From: an uncultured Anaeromyxobacter sp. | Lineage (GTDB): Bacteria; Myxococcota; Myxococcia; Myxococcales; Anaeromyxobacteraceae | DNA length: 64,000 nt | Reading direction: 5' to 3' | NCBI GenBank assembly: GCA_903904005.1 | Contig: CAIVAR010000005.1 | Coordinates: 1-64,000 of the forward strand | Shown: positions 26,477 through 36,444 of the stretch, one piece after another | How the letters are laid out: every line of letters starts with the position of its first letter | How positions within the stretch are numbered: the stretch's first letter is position 1 | Made by a program: the position numbers and the translations under genes | The notes under the pieces: generated by a model | What the model saw: only the letters and a program-made list of their open reading frames with translations | Database searches by the model: none | Told to the model about the DNA's origin: nothing

Positions 26477-26662
26477 GGTCTTCTCCCTCGCGGGTGAGTG
26501 CGCGCGAGAGGGATATGCAAGGGGCGGACCCGTGCAGAGGGAGGGGGGAGCGAGTCCTTCTCCGGGGTTCGGCGCAGGCATCATCACAAGGCACTACGGG
26601 TCCGAAGCGCTCCTGGGGCGCCTGTGACCCGGCCCTCGGTGGCGGCAGACCCCCTGCGTCCC

Positions 26663-26678
26663 GGCGGCCGCGGCCGCC
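26663..26678 (-). terminator. 16-bp GC palindrome at the mccA stop (possible terminator)
   Basis: The sequence GGCGGCCGCGGCCGCC is its own reverse complement and begins at the mccA stop codon. It can fold into a strong hairpin at the end of the ivd-mccB-mccA operon but has no T-tract, so it is at best a non-canonical terminator or a 3'-end stabiliser. Confidence 0.35.
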
Positions 26679-28684
26679 TAACCTTCCTCGGGGACCTGCT
26701 CGAGCGCCACGAGCTGCGCGCCCTCCGGCACGATCGCTCCCGGGGCGAAGTGCACCGCCGAGACCTTCCCGTCGCGCGGGGAGACCACGGTGTGCTCCAT
26801 CTTCATGGCCTCGAGGACGAGCAGCGGTGCTCCCTTCTTGACCTCGACGCCGACCTCCACCAGCACCACCACCACCTTGCCGGGCATCGGGGCGACGAGG
26901 CTCCCCCCGCCCACGTCCCGCTCCTCGGCGGCATCGGGATCGTGGAGGGCGAGCCGGTGCCCCCGCCCGTGGATCATGATCACACGGTCGGCGCCGCTGC
27001 GGACCACGGTGGCGCGAACGCGTGCGCCGCCCACGTCGGCCACCACCTCGTCGAGCCCGTTGCGCGAGCCGCGCACCTCGACCTTCCCGCCGGGGAGATC
27101 GAGCAGCATCGAGCCCGGGCGGTGGTGGACCACCACCCGGACGAGCTTCCCGTCGTCCACGAAGGTGAAGACGTGGTGGGAGTCGGCATTGAGGCGCCAG
27201 CCGTCGGTCCGGTTCCACGGCGAGTGCGGGTCGGCGGAGGCCCGCGCGGTCCGCTCGGCGTCGGCGGTGCGTCGCAGGATCTCGTCGAGGCAGGCGACCG
27301 CGAGCACCGTGTCGCTCGCCGCGCCCGGTTCGCCGATCAGGTCGGCGCGGTGGCGATCGATGAAGCGGGTGTCGAGGTCGGCGGCCTGGTAGGCCGGATG
27401 GGCAGCGACCGCCCCGAGGAAGGCCAGGTTGGTGGTGACGCCCACCACCTGGTACTCGCCGAGCGCGGTGCGGAGCCGGCGCACCGCGGCGGCGCGGCTC
27501 GTGTCCCAGACCACCAGCTTCGCGATCATCGGGTCGTAGTGGATGGAGACCTCGTCCCCCTCGCGGACCCCGGTGTCGATGCGCACGTGGGTCGACTCGC
27601 GCGGCGGTCGAAGGTGGTCGAGCCGGCCGATGGAGGGGAGGAACTCGCGCGAGGGGTCCTCGGCATAGACGCGGGCCTCGATGGCGTGGCCGGTGATGGA
27701 GAGCGCCTCCTGCGTGGCCGGGAGGGGCTCTCCGGCGGCGACGCGCAGCTGCCACTCCACCAGGTCCTGCCCGGTGATCATCTCGGTGACCGGGTGCTCC
27801 ACCTGGAGTCGGGTGTTCATCTCCATGAAGTAGAAGCTGCCGTCCTCGTCGAGGAGGAACTCGACGGTGCCGGCCCCCACATATCCAATGGCCCGGGCGG
27901 CGGCCACGGCGGCCCGCCCCATGGCCGCCCGGGTCGCCGCGGCGAGCCCCGGAGCCGGCGCCTCCTCGAGGACCTTCTGGTGGCGCCGCTGGATCGAGCA
28001 GTCGCGCTCGAAGAGGTGAACGGCGCCGCCCAGCGTGTCGGCGAAGACCTGGACCTCGACGTGGCGCGGCCGGGCCAGGTAGCGCTCGAGCAGCACGCGG
28101 TCGTCGCCGAAGGCGGAGAGCGCCTCTCGCTTCGCGCCGGCCAGCGCGGCGAGGAACGAGGCCGCGTCGGGAACCGCCCGCATGCCCTTGCCCCCGCCGC
28201 CGGCGGTGGCCTTCACGAGCACGGGCCAGCCGATGCGCTCCGCCTCGCCGAGGAGCCGGTCCGGGGACTGATCCTCCCCGTGATACCCGGGGACGAGCGG
28301 GACGCCGGCCTCCGCCATGATCCGCTTGGCGGCGCTCTTCGAGCCCATGGCCCGGATGGCGGCGGGCGGGGGACCGATGAAGGTCACGCCGGCGGCGGCG
28401 CAGGCCTCGGCGAACCCGGCGTTCTCGGAGAGGAAGCCGTACCCGGGGTGGACGGCCTGGGCGCCGCTCTTGACGGCCACCTCGACGATGGCGTCGGCCC
28501 GGAGGTAGCTCTCCCGCGCCGGGGCCGGCCCGATGCGGTAGGCCTCGTCGGCCATGGCGACGTGGCGCGCCCCCTCGTCGGCGTCGGAGAAGACCGCCAC
28601 GGTCCGGATCCCCATGCGCTGGGCGGTCCGGATGACGCGGCAGGCGATCTCGCCGCGGTTCGCCACCAGGATCTTGTCGAACAT
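26678..28684 (-). CDS. mccA: Biotin-containing acyl-CoA carboxylase alpha subunit (methylcrotonyl-CoA type)
   Basis: The protein has 668 residues. It opens with the biotin carboxylase domain (FDKILVANRGEIACRVIRTA, HPGYGFLSENAGFAE, ATAGGGGKGMR, EMNTRLQVEHPVTE). A BT linker and a biotinyl domain follow, with the biotinylated lysine Lys628 in EAMKMEH. It hydrolyses ATP to carboxylate biotin, and the partner beta subunit transfers the carboxyl to 3-methylcrotonyl-CoA. Substrate assignment comes from context: it follows mccB and isovaleryl-CoA dehydrogenase, consecutive steps in leucine breakdown. The propionyl- or geranyl-CoA type is possible but less likely here. The corresponding Pseudomonas name is liuD. 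Confidence 0.9.
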   Translation of the reverse strand: MFDKILVANRGEIACRVIRTAQRMGIRTVAVFSDADEGARHVAMADEAYRIGPAPARESYLRADAIVEVAVKSGAQAVHPGYGFLSENAGFAEACAAAGVTFIGPPPAAIRAMGSKSAAKRIMAEAGVPLVPGYHGEDQSPDRLLGEAERIGWPVLVKATAGGGGKGMRAVPDAASFLAALAGAKREALSAFGDDRVLLERYLARPRHVEVQVFADTLGGAVHLFERDCSIQRRHQKVLEEAPAPGLAAATRAAMGRAAVAAARAIGYVGAGTVEFLLDEDGSFYFMEMNTRLQVEHPVTEMITGQDLVEWQLRVAAGEPLPATQEALSITGHAIEARVYAEDPSREFLPSIGRLDHLRPPRESTHVRIDTGVREGDEVSIHYDPMIAKLVVWDTSRAAAVRRLRTALGEYQVVGVTTNLAFLGAVAAHPAYQAADLDTRFIDRHRADLIGEPGAASDTVLAVACLDEILRRTADAERTARASADPHSPWNRTDGWRLNADSHHVFTFVDDGKLVRVVVHHRPGSMLLDLPGGKVEVRGSRNGLDEVVADVGGARVRATVVRSGADRVIMIHGRGHRLALHDPDAAEERDVGGGSLVAPMPGKVVVVLVEVGVEVKKGAPLLVLEAMKMEHTVVSPRDGKVSAVHFAPGAIVPEGAQLVALEQVPEEG

Positions 28685-28692
28685 GGGCACCC

Positions 28693-30300
28693 CTACATCC
28701 GGAAGACGCCGAAGGTGGTGGGCTCGACGGGCGCGTTGAGCGCCGCCGAGATCCCCAGGCCGAGCACGGTCCGCGTCTGGGCGGGGTCGATGATCCCGTC
28801 GTCCCAGAGCCGTGCGCTGGCGTAGTACGGGTGGCCCTGGGTCTCGTACTGCTCGCGGATGGGGGCCTTGAAGCGCTCCTCCTCCTCGCGTGGCCAGGTC
28901 TCGCCGCGCGCCTCCATGGCGTCCCGCTTCACCTGGCCGAGCACGCTGGCGGCCTGCTCGCCGCCCATGACCGAGATGCGCGCGTTGGGCCACATCCACA
29001 GGAAGCGGGGAGAGTAGGCCCGCCCGCACATGCCGTAGTTCCCGGCGCCGAAGCTGCCGCCGATGATGAAGGTGAACTTGGGCACCCGGGCGCAGGCCAC
29101 GGCGGTCACCATCTTGGCCCCGTCCTTGGCGATGCCGCCCGCCTCGTACTTCGATCCCACCATGAAGCCGGTGATGTTCTGCAGGAAGACGAGCGGGATC
29201 CCCCGCTGGGCGCAGAGCTGGATGAAGTGGGCGCCCTTGAGCGCCGACTCGGAGAAGAGGATGCCGTTGTTGGCGACGATCCCCACCGGGTAGCCGTGGA
29301 CGTGGGCGAAGCCGCACACGAGCGTGGTGCCGTAGAGCCGCTTGAACTCGTCGAGGTCGGAGCCGTCCACCACCCGTGCGATGACCTCGCGCACGTCGTA
29401 GGGCTTGCGGGCGTCGGCCGGGACCACGCCGTGGATCCCCGACGGGTCGAGGAGCGGCTCGGCCGGCTGGCGAAGCTCCACCTGCGGCCGCTTCACGTGG
29501 TTCAGGTTTCCGACGATGCGCCGGGCGATGCGCAGCGCGTGGGCGTCGTCGGTGGCGTAGTGGTCGGTGACGCCGGAGGTGCGGCTGTGGACGTCGGCGC
29601 CGCCCAGGTCCTCGGCCGAGACCACCTCGCCGGTCGCCGCCTTCACGAGCGGCGGGCCGGCCAGGAAGATGGTGCCCTGCTTGCGGACGATGATGCTCTC
29701 GTCCGACATGGCCGGGACGTAGGCGCCGCCGGCGGTGCAGGAGCCCATCACCACCGAGATCTGCGGGATCCCGGCCGCCGACAGGTTGGCCTGGTTGAAG
29801 AAGATGCGCCCGAAGTGCTCCCGGTCCGGGAAGACCTCGTCCTGGCTGGGGAGGTTCGCACCGCCCGAGTCGACGAGGTAGATGCAGGGGAGCCGGTTCT
29901 GCGCCGCGATCTCCTGGGCCCGAAGGTGCTTCTTCACCGTGATCGGGAAGTAGGAGCCGCCCTTCACCGTGGCGTCGTTCGCCACCACCACGCATTCCCG
30001 TCCGCTCACCCGGCCGATCCCGGTGACGATGCCCGCCGCGGCGACGTCCCCGCCGTACATCCCGTGGGCGGCGAGCTGCGACAGTTCCAGGAAGGGCGTG
30101 CCCACGTCGAGCAGTTGCCGGACGCGCTCCCGGGGGAGGAGCTTGCCGCGCTCGGTGTGCCGGGTGCAGGCCCGCTCGCCCCCGCCGAGCTCCACGGTGG
30201 CAACCTTGGCGCGCAGGTCGGAGACGAGCGTGCCCATCGACCCGGCGTTGCGCCGGAAGTCGGCCGACTGGGGATCGAGGGTGGTGTCGAGGACGCTCAC
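28693..30300 (-). CDS. mccB: Methylcrotonyl-CoA carboxylase carboxyltransferase (beta) subunit
   Basis: The protein has 535 residues from GTG 30300, preceded by AGGAGA. It transfers CO2 from biotin to 3-methylcrotonyl-CoA, giving 3-methylglutaconyl-CoA. It has the two crotonase-like halves of acyl-CoA carboxyltransferases. The N-half includes [20 protein letters not shown] and [19 protein letters not shown]. The C-half includes [32 protein letters not shown] and [10 protein letters not shown]. The SGGANLP and [15 protein letters not shown] signatures are typical of MCC beta rather than propionyl-CoA carboxylase. The start overlaps the ivd stop (GTGA). The alpha subunit follows after 8 bases. 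The liu counterpart is liuB. Confidence 0.92.
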   Translation of the reverse strand: MSVLDTTLDPQSADFRRNAGSMGTLVSDLRAKVATVELGGGERACTRHTERGKLLPRERVRQLLDVGTPFLELSQLAAHGMYGGDVAAAGIVTGIGRVSGRECVVVANDATVKGGSYFPITVKKHLRAQEIAAQNRLPCIYLVDSGGANLPSQDEVFPDREHFGRIFFNQANLSAAGIPQISVVMGSCTAGGAYVPAMSDESIIVRKQGTIFLAGPPLVKAATGEVVSAEDLGGADVHSRTSGVTDHYATDDAHALRIARRIVGNLNHVKRPQVELRQPAEPLLDPSGIHGVVPADARKPYDVREVIARVVDGSDLDEFKRLYGTTLVCGFAHVHGYPVGIVANNGILFSESALKGAHFIQLCAQRGIPLVFLQNITGFMVGSKYEAGGIAKDGAKMVTAVACARVPKFTFIIGGSFGAGNYGMCGRAYSPRFLWMWPNARISVMGGEQAASVLGQVKRDAMEARGETWPREEEERFKAPIREQYETQGHPYYASARLWDDGIIDPAQTRTVLGLGISAALNAPVEPTTFGVFRM

Positions 30301-31460
30301 GCCGTCTCCTGGAAGAGCTCCCGGCCGACGAGCATCCGCCGGATCTCGCTCGTCCCCGCGCCGATCTCGTAGAGCTTGGCGTCGCGCAGGAGCCGGCCGG
30401 TGGGGTACTCGTTGATGTAGCCGTTCCCGCCCAGGCACTGGATGGCGTCGAGGGCCATCTGCGTGGCGCGCTCGGAGACGTACAGGATGGCCCCGGCGGC
30501 GTCCTTGCGGGCGGTCCTCCCGGCGCTGCAGGCGCGGGCCACGGCGTAGACGTAGGCCCGGCACGCCGAGGCGGTGGAGTACATGTCGGCGAGCTTGCCC
30601 TGGATGAGCTGGAACTGGCCGATGGGCTGGCCGAACTGCTGCCGCTCGTGGACGTAGGGCACGACCACGTCGAGGCAGGCCTGCATGATCCCCAGCGGAC
30701 CCGCCGCCAGCACCGTCCGCTCGTAGTCGAGCCCGCTCATGAGGACGTTCACGCCGCGCCCGACCTCGCCGACGACGTTCGACGCGGGGACGCGGCAGTC
30801 CTCGAAGACGAGCTCGCAGGTGTCCGAGCCCCGCATGCCGAGCTTGTCGAGCTTCTGCGCCGTGGTGAAGCCCGGCGTGCCCTTCTCGACGAGGAAGGCG
30901 GTGATGCCGCGCGGGCCCGCGGCCAGGTCGGTCTTGGCGTACACGAGCACCACGTCGGCGTGCGGGCCGTTGGTGATCCACATCTTGGTGCCGTTCAGGA
31001 CGTAGGCGTCGCCGTCCCGGTCGGCGCGCATCTTCATGCTGACCACGTCGGAGCCGGCCCCCGGCTCGCTCATGGCCAGCGCGCCCACGTGCTCGCCGGA
31101 GACCAGGCGCGGGAGGTAGCGCCGCTTCTGGTCGGCGTTCCCGTTGCGGAAGATCTGGTTCACGCAGAGGTTGGAGTGGGCGCCGTAGGCGAGCCCCACC
31201 GAGGCCGAGGCCCGGCTGATCTCCTCCATGGCGACCACGTGCTCGAGGTAGGTCATCCCGGCGCCGCCGTACTCGGGGTCGACGGTGACGCCGAGGAGCC
31301 CGAGGGCGCCCATCTTGCGCCACAGGTCCATGGGGAAGTGGTTGTCGCGGTCGATGTCTGCGGCGCGCGGGGCGATCTCCGCACGGGCGAACTGCCGGAC
31401 CATCTCCCGCAGGGCGTCGGCGGTCTCTCCGAGCTCGAAATCCAGTCCCTTCCATTCCAT
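30297..31460 (-). CDS. ivd: Isovaleryl-CoA dehydrogenase
   Basis: The protein has 387 residues and belongs to the FAD-dependent acyl-CoA dehydrogenase family. It oxidises isovaleryl-CoA to 3-methylcrotonyl-CoA in leucine catabolism. Family motifs are [17 protein letters not shown] and [18 protein letters not shown], and the C-terminal [35 protein letters not shown]. The catalytic glutamate of isovaleryl-CoA dehydrogenases lies in the ~250 region: [16 protein letters not shown] contains Glu in the expected place. This, with mccB and mccA downstream, supports isovaleryl-CoA rather than general acyl-CoA specificity. It is the first gene of the operon, with AGGAGG before ATG 31460. Divergent AraC-type regulator upstream. 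Also known as liuA. Confidence 0.93.
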   Translation of the reverse strand: MEWKGLDFELGETADALREMVRQFARAEIAPRAADIDRDNHFPMDLWRKMGALGLLGVTVDPEYGGAGMTYLEHVVAMEEISRASASVGLAYGAHSNLCVNQIFRNGNADQKRRYLPRLVSGEHVGALAMSEPGAGSDVVSMKMRADRDGDAYVLNGTKMWITNGPHADVVLVYAKTDLAAGPRGITAFLVEKGTPGFTTAQKLDKLGMRGSDTCELVFEDCRVPASNVVGEVGRGVNVLMSGLDYERTVLAAGPLGIMQACLDVVVPYVHERQQFGQPIGQFQLIQGKLADMYSTASACRAYVYAVARACSAGRTARKDAAGAILYVSERATQMALDAIQCLGGNGYINEYPTGRLLRDAKLYEIGAGTSEIRRMLVGRELFQETA

Positions 31461-31522
31461 GGTGTGCTTCCTCCTGGCGACGAGGCTATCCCGGCCGCGC
31501 GGGACGGGGTGCGCCCGGATGG

Positions 31523-31550
31523 TTGCATATCGTGCCACTCCTTGGATACT
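31523..31550 (+). promoter_or_regulatory. Weak candidate promoter of the AraC-type gene
   Basis: TTGCAT at 31523-31528 and GATACT at 31545-31550 are separated by 16 bases in the 150-bp divergent region. Both hexamers are partial matches (3/6 and 4/6). The operator for the adjacent ivd operon should also lie in 31461-31610, but I see no clear repeat. Confidence 0.3.
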
Positions 31551-31610
31551 GGGCGGGTGCCCCCGACCCCGAGCCACGCCCGGCCCCCGATCGCCTCCGC
31601 GCACACGCCC

Positions 31611-32609
31611 ATGCCCTTCGCGCGGGCCATCGTCGGCGCCTACGCGCGGCGCGGGGCGGACCCCACGGCGGCGCTCCATGCGGCACGGATCGCGCCAGCG
31701 AGCGTCCGGGACCCGGACGCGCGGATCACGGCGCGGCAGATGGAGCTGCTTTCCGGCCACGCCATGCGCGAACTGGACGACGAGGCGCTCGGGTGGTTCT
31801 CGCGGGCCTTGCCGTGGGGCACCTACGGCATGCTCTGCCGCGCCTCCCTCACCGCACCGACGCTCGGCGTGGCCCTCCAGCGCTGGTGCCGGCACCACCG
31901 GCTCCTCACCGGGGACGTGGAACTCGGGCTCGCGGTGGAGGCCGAGGTGGCGACGCTCTCCATCGTCGAGCGGCGGCGGCTGGGCGCGGCGAGGGAGCTC
32001 TGCCTCGTGACGCTGCTCCGCTACGCCCACGGCTTCGCCTGCTGGGCGGTGGACTCGCGCATCCCCCCGCTCGCGCTGGCGCTCCCCTTCGAGCCGCCGC
32101 CTCACGCCTCCGCCTACGCCCACGTCTTCCCGGGGCCGGTCGCCTTCGGGGAGGCGCGGGCCGCGCTCTCCTTCGATGCCGGGTACCTCGCGCTCGCACT
32201 CCTGCGCGACGAGCAGGACATGCGCGCCATGCTGAAGCGGGCGCTCGCCTTCACCGTCTTCCACTACCGGCGGGACCGGCTGCTCGTGCCCCGGGTCCGC
32301 GACCTCCTGCGCCGGTGCGCCGGGGAGGTCCGCACGGCCCAGGACGCCGCGGGGCTCCTCCACGTCTCCGTGCGATCGCTGCACCGGCAGCTGAGGGGGG
32401 AGGGCTCCTCGCTCCAGGCGCTCAAGGACGAGGCCCGTCGCGGACTCGCGCTCGACCTGCTCGCCCGTGGCGACCGGCCGGTGAAGCAGGTGGCCGCCGC
32501 CGTCGGATTCCGCAACGAGAAGAGCTTCAGCCGCGCCTTCCGCGGCTGGACGGGGCTCACCCCCGCCGCGGCCCGTCGGGCCGCTCCCCGACGCGCGCCA
32601 CCGGGATGA
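31611..32609 (+). CDS. AraC-family transcriptional regulator (OruR-like architecture)
   Basis: The protein has 332 residues from ATG 31611; an in-frame GTG at 31557 is possible. The N-terminal ~200 residues match the arabinose-binding-like domain of AraC regulators of the OruR/ArgR type ([41 protein letters not shown]). The C-terminus has the double helix-turn-helix: [20 protein letters not shown], then [20 protein letters not shown], then [14 protein letters not shown]. It is divergent from ivd-mccB-mccA, 150 bases apart. This strongly suggests it controls that leucine/isovalerate operon, probably as an activator responding to an acyl-CoA or branched-chain acid. The effector is inferred only from position. 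Confidence 0.85.
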   Translation: MPFARAIVGAYARRGADPTAALHAARIAPASVRDPDARITARQMELLSGHAMRELDDEALGWFSRALPWGTYGMLCRASLTAPTLGVALQRWCRHHRLLTGDVELGLAVEAEVATLSIVERRRLGAARELCLVTLLRYAHGFACWAVDSRIPPLALALPFEPPPHASAYAHVFPGPVAFGEARAALSFDAGYLALALLRDEQDMRAMLKRALAFTVFHYRRDRLLVPRVRDLLRRCAGEVRTAQDAAGLLHVSVRSLHRQLRGEGSSLQALKDEARRGLALDLLARGDRPVKQVAAAVGFRNEKSFSRAFRGWTGLTPAAARRAAPRRAPPG

Positions 32610-32630
32610 CGCCCCCGTGACCGGCCGGTC

Positions 32631-34877
32631 TCAGACCCGCTCGATCCGGGCCGGCACGCCCTTGTGCCACGGGGTTCCCACGAACGGATCGCGGTCCTCG
32701 CCGGCGGTGAGCTCGTTCGGCGCGATCCCCGTGATCGCCTCGCCCGACGCGCCCGGGTAGGAGAGGCCGAGCCCGTTCGGCAGGGAGACGTGGCCGTCCC
32801 GCATCGTGTCCGACACCTCGACGGTGGCCACGAGCGAGTCGCGGCGCGTGGAGAGGCGGACCGGGTCCCCGGTGACGACGCCGAGTGTTGCCGCGTCGCC
32901 CGGGCTCATCCGCAGGGCTCCCTCGCCGTCGGTCCTCCGCCACGCCGGATCGCGGATGATGGTGTTGGCGGTGAAGGAGCGCCTCTCCCCGGCCGAGAGG
33001 ACGACGGGGAAGGACGGGTCCGGAGCCTCGGGCGCCGCACGCCCGACCTTGCCGAGTTCCTCCAGGAGATCGGGGAGAGCGAGGTGGATCTTCCCGTCGG
33101 GCGTGGCGATCCGGCCTATCACCTCGCTCCACTCGTCGACCGCGAATACGACCCCCCACGGGTTCTCCAGGATGGCCCGGAAGAGGGCCGCCGCCGCCTC
33201 GAACGGCGATCCGCCGAAGCCGGCGCGGGCCAGCGGAACCGGACTCTGCATCGCGGCACGGAGCGCCAGCGCGAAGAGGACCGCCCCCTCGCGCGCCTCG
33301 GGGGGCAGGGGAAGGGTCCGGTAGAGGAGGACGGGGGCCTGGGACGCGAGCCGCGGGTCGCCGATGAGGCAGGAGGCGGCCGCCTCGGCGTAGGCCTCGG
33401 GCCCCTTCGCGGCGGCGGCGCGCAGCGGGGCGAGATCCTCCTCGGTGACGGCCCCGAGCGCCTGGCAGAGCCGCGCGTGGATCTCGGCCTCGGGGAGCGC
33501 GCCCGCGGGTGGCGCCATCAGCCGCGGACGGAGCTGGAAGCAGTTCCGCGGGAAGTCGAAGTTGAAGAAGGTCGCCTCGGCCTTCTCGAACTGGGTGGCG
33601 GCGGGGAGCACGTAGTGGGCGAGCCGGGCCGTCTCGGACATGGCGACGTCGATCACCACCAGGGTGTCGAGGGCGGCGAGCGCCTCGCGGAAGCGCTTCG
33701 AGTCGGCGACCGAGTGGGCCGGATTCGCGGCCTCGACGATCATGGCCCGGTACCGCATGGGGTGGTCGGTGAGGATCTCGTCGGCGATGACGTTGCAGGG
33801 GACGAGCCCCGAGATGATCGGCGCCTCCACCACCGGGCTCTTCCGCCTGGACGCGCCCCCGGCGATGGCGACGATCGACGTGGGGACGTAGGTCGTTCCC
33901 TCCTTGCCGACGTTCCCGGTCAGGGCGACGAGGAGCCGGTGGAGGTAGGAGACGAGCGTCGAGTTCCGGTTCATCTGGACGCCCAGGTCCTCGAAGCTCG
34001 CGAGCGCGCGGGCGTTGCCGATGGCGCGCGCCGTCCGTCGCACCAGCGGCTCGTCGATGCCGGTGCGGGCGCAGCAGTCGGCGACGTTCACGGCGCGGAG
34101 CGCCGCCTCCACGGGGCCGAGGTCGACGGCGTGGGCCTCGAGGAAGGCGCGATCGAGGAGCCCCTCCTCGAGCAGGATGGCGAGTACCGCGGCGAGGAGG
34201 TGGGCGTCGGTGCCGGGGCGCAGCTGGAGGTGGATGTCGGCGAGCTCTGCGGTCTCGGTGCGGCGCGGGTCGACGACGATGAGGGTCCTCGCCGGGTCCT
34301 TCGCGATCGCCTTCAAGGTGACCCGGGCGTGCGGGATGGAATGGGACTGCCAGGGGTTCTTGCCGAGGAAGAGGGCGACGTCGCAGTGGGCGAAGTCGGC
34401 GCGCATCATCGCCGTCCCGAACATCCGGTGGGCCACCCAGAACTCGCCGGTCTTCTCCTGGGCCAGCGCGCTCGAGCGGAAGGTCGAGCCGAGGGCCCTG
34501 CGCGTGGCCGTGGCGTAGGCGCCGGGCAGGTGGTTCCCCTGGCCGCCCCCGCCGTAATAGAAGATCGCGTCGCCGCCGTGGCTGTCGCGCACCGCGGCGA
34601 GCCGGGCGGAGACCTCGCGGATCGCGGTGTCCCAGTCGATGACCTCGAAGGTCCCGTCGGGGCGGCGTCGGAGCGGGGTCGTCAGCCGGTCGAGCCCGTT
34701 CTGGTAGTGGTCGAGCCGGTGGGCCTTCTCGCAGGCGTAGCCCCTGGAGGCCGGATGGCGCCTGTCGCCGCGGAAACGGACGAGGTGACGCCCCCCTTCG
34801 CCCCCGAGTTGCACCTCCAGACCGCAATTGCACTCGCACAGGATGCAGGCCGTGGGCTTCCAGTCCGTTCCGGGCAT
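32631..34877 (-). CDS. Molybdopterin-dependent oxidoreductase with N-terminal Fe-S site
   Basis: The protein has 748 residues and belongs to the bis-MGD (DMSO reductase/formate dehydrogenase-like) family. The N-terminus binds a [4Fe-4S] cluster through Cys11, Cys14, Cys18 and Cys49 (ACILCECNCGLEV and GYACEKAHRLDHYQ). Molybdopterin-binding segments are DTAIREVSARLAAV, YYGGGGQGNH, LFLGKNPWQSHS and VVDPRRTETAELAD. The C-terminal MopB-CT domain is SPGDAATLGVVTGDPV through PNGLGLSYPG. I see no Cys or Sec at the usual metal-ligand position after the GG segment. There is no signal peptide and no electron-transfer partner nearby, so it is a single-subunit cytoplasmic enzyme of unknown substrate. moeA is ~23 kb away. 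Confidence 0.85.
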   Translation of the reverse strand: MPGTDWKPTACILCECNCGLEVQLGGEGGRHLVRFRGDRRHPASRGYACEKAHRLDHYQNGLDRLTTPLRRRPDGTFEVIDWDTAIREVSARLAAVRDSHGGDAIFYYGGGGQGNHLPGAYATATRRALGSTFRSSALAQEKTGEFWVAHRMFGTAMMRADFAHCDVALFLGKNPWQSHSIPHARVTLKAIAKDPARTLIVVDPRRTETAELADIHLQLRPGTDAHLLAAVLAILLEEGLLDRAFLEAHAVDLGPVEAALRAVNVADCCARTGIDEPLVRRTARAIGNARALASFEDLGVQMNRNSTLVSYLHRLLVALTGNVGKEGTTYVPTSIVAIAGGASRRKSPVVEAPIISGLVPCNVIADEILTDHPMRYRAMIVEAANPAHSVADSKRFREALAALDTLVVIDVAMSETARLAHYVLPAATQFEKAEATFFNFDFPRNCFQLRPRLMAPPAGALPEAEIHARLCQALGAVTEEDLAPLRAAAAKGPEAYAEAAASCLIGDPRLASQAPVLLYRTLPLPPEAREGAVLFALALRAAMQSPVPLARAGFGGSPFEAAAALFRAILENPWGVVFAVDEWSEVIGRIATPDGKIHLALPDLLEELGKVGRAAPEAPDPSFPVVLSAGERRSFTANTIIRDPAWRRTDGEGALRMSPGDAATLGVVTGDPVRLSTRRDSLVATVEVSDTMRDGHVSLPNGLGLSYPGASGEAITGIAPNELTAGEDRDPFVGTPWHKGVPARIERV

Positions 34878-34923
34878 GCCCTCGCTTGTAACGCACGTCG
34901 CGGACCGCTGGTAGGCTGGAGCG

Positions 34924-36426
34924 GTGCGAACGGGAGCCAGCCCGAACCGAGGGAAAGGACGCGCGGCCGCGCTGGTCGCGGCCGTCATCCTCGTCTCGTC
35001 CGCCGCGGTGACCTGGCAGGCCACCCGCCGGGCCCCGGTTCCGCCTGTGCCCGTCGCGACCCCGGTTGCCGCCACAGGTCCTTCGGAGCCCCCCGCTCGT
35101 CCACCACCAGCCGACCCGCGCCCCGCCTTCCTCGCCGCTCGGGCCTCCTTCACCTGTGGCGGCGCGACGGGCGAGGCCGTCTTCGTCGCGCCCGAGCGGG
35201 CCCTCGCCGCCATCGCATGCCCCGCGGGCCAGGGGCAGCTCCGTCTCGCCGACGGCCGCGACCTGCTCGCCCGGGTGGTCCCGGGGGCTCCCGCCGGGAC
35301 CTCCGTCCTCGCCGTTCCCGGTGCTGCCGCCCCCTTCGTTCCCCCTGGAGACGCAACCGGTCTCGCCGACGGCGCGCCGCTCCTCGTCGGGCTGGAAGGG
35401 GCGGGGACGGAGACCATCGGGGAGGCCACCGCGAGAGGGCTTCTCTCCCTCGACGGCCGCCCACTCCTCCGGGCGGAGGAGGGCGCAGCCCCGCTGGCCG
35501 GCCCGGTCGTCGATGCCGGGGGAAGCGTCGTGGCCCTGGTTCCCTCCGAACCCCCGGACCCGGCTCGACCGTGGCTTGCGGTCCCGGTCGAGGCCTTCGC
35601 GGGCCCCCTGGGGCGCCCGGTGCCCCGCGCCTGGGACGCCGCGTCCGAGCAGGCCGCCGACGACGACCGGCGGGCGCAGGGCGATCTCTGGAACCGGCTT
35701 CACCGCTCCGCCGTCCTGCTCGCGGCGACGCCATCGGGCGATGCCCTCCTGCTCGTCGTCGCGCGCGCCGCCAAAGGACGACCGCCGGCGGAGACGGTGC
35801 GTCTCGCGGTGGAGCCTCCCGCGCCCAGCTGCAATCCCGGCGGGCGAATCCCCGACTGGCGCAACGGGGCGCGCGCCCTCGATGGCATCCGCGCCCCTCC
35901 CGACCTGCTCGCACGGCTGGCGCGCCTCGCGCCGCCGCCGGGAGGCGGGACGCTCTGGATCGGGAGGGGGCAGGGGCGGCTCGACTGCGATCCGGCGGTC
36001 GTCGCCGAGGTCGCGACCCTCTCCATCCCGGGGAGCGATCCGCCCGCGCCTGTTCCCTTCCCGCGCTCCCGTGCGGGAGGAGCCCCCGAGGCCCCGGTGG
36101 AGGCGGTGGTGGTCGCCGTCGATCCGGAGGACGACCCGGTGGCGCGTGCCGCGGCGGCCGAGGAGGCTGCGGCCTGGGAGGTGGGGTGGCGCCAGGCCTT
36201 CCGGGAGGCGAACGAGCGGGTGGCCCAGACGAAGCGGCGCCGCCTCGACATCCAGGCGCAGCGGGAGGAGGCCCGGGGCAACTTCCAGTACGTGCTCGAG
36301 CAGCAGCTCGACACGGACCTCGAGGTGGCCCGGATGGAGGAGCGCCGGGCGGTGGAGGCCCTCGACGACCTCGACCGACGGGCCTCCCTGGCGGAGGTTC
36401 CGCGGATGTGGAGGCGTCCGGAGTGA
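34924..36426 (+). CDS. Membrane-anchored protein with degenerate trypsin-like domain and coiled coil
   Basis: The protein has 500 residues from GTG 34924 (TGGAG 4 bases upstream). One transmembrane helix (~14-31) is followed by a Pro-rich linker. Residues ~72-215 follow the HtrA-type trypsin pattern strand by strand: [52 protein letters not shown]. The places where His, Asp and Ser belong read [13 protein letters not shown] and APLAGP, so no catalytic triad is present. The middle (~230-390) is unrecognised. The C-terminal ~85 residues are a charged coiled coil ([39 protein letters not shown]). It may be a periplasmic binding or scaffolding protein. It ends 18 bases from the convergent kinase gene. 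Confidence 0.65.
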   Translation: MRTGASPNRGKGRAAALVAAVILVSSAAVTWQATRRAPVPPVPVATPVAATGPSEPPARPPPADPRPAFLAARASFTCGGATGEAVFVAPERALAAIACPAGQGQLRLADGRDLLARVVPGAPAGTSVLAVPGAAAPFVPPGDATGLADGAPLLVGLEGAGTETIGEATARGLLSLDGRPLLRAEEGAAPLAGPVVDAGGSVVALVPSEPPDPARPWLAVPVEAFAGPLGRPVPRAWDAASEQAADDDRRAQGDLWNRLHRSAVLLAATPSGDALLLVVARAAKGRPPAETVRLAVEPPAPSCNPGGRIPDWRNGARALDGIRAPPDLLARLARLAPPPGGGTLWIGRGQGRLDCDPAVVAEVATLSIPGSDPPAPVPFPRSRAGGAPEAPVEAVVVAVDPEDDPVARAAAAEEAAAWEVGWRQAFREANERVAQTKRRRLDIQAQREEARGNFQYVLEQQLDTDLEVARMEERRAVEALDDLDRRASLAEVPRMWRRPE

Positions 36427-36444
36427 GCCGTCCGGTGAAGGGCG

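Noticed and set aside
31461-31610. TGGCAC...GCA on the minus strand as a sigma54 promoter for ivd
   Set aside because: The GG-to-GC spacing is two bases too short for a -24/-12 promoter.
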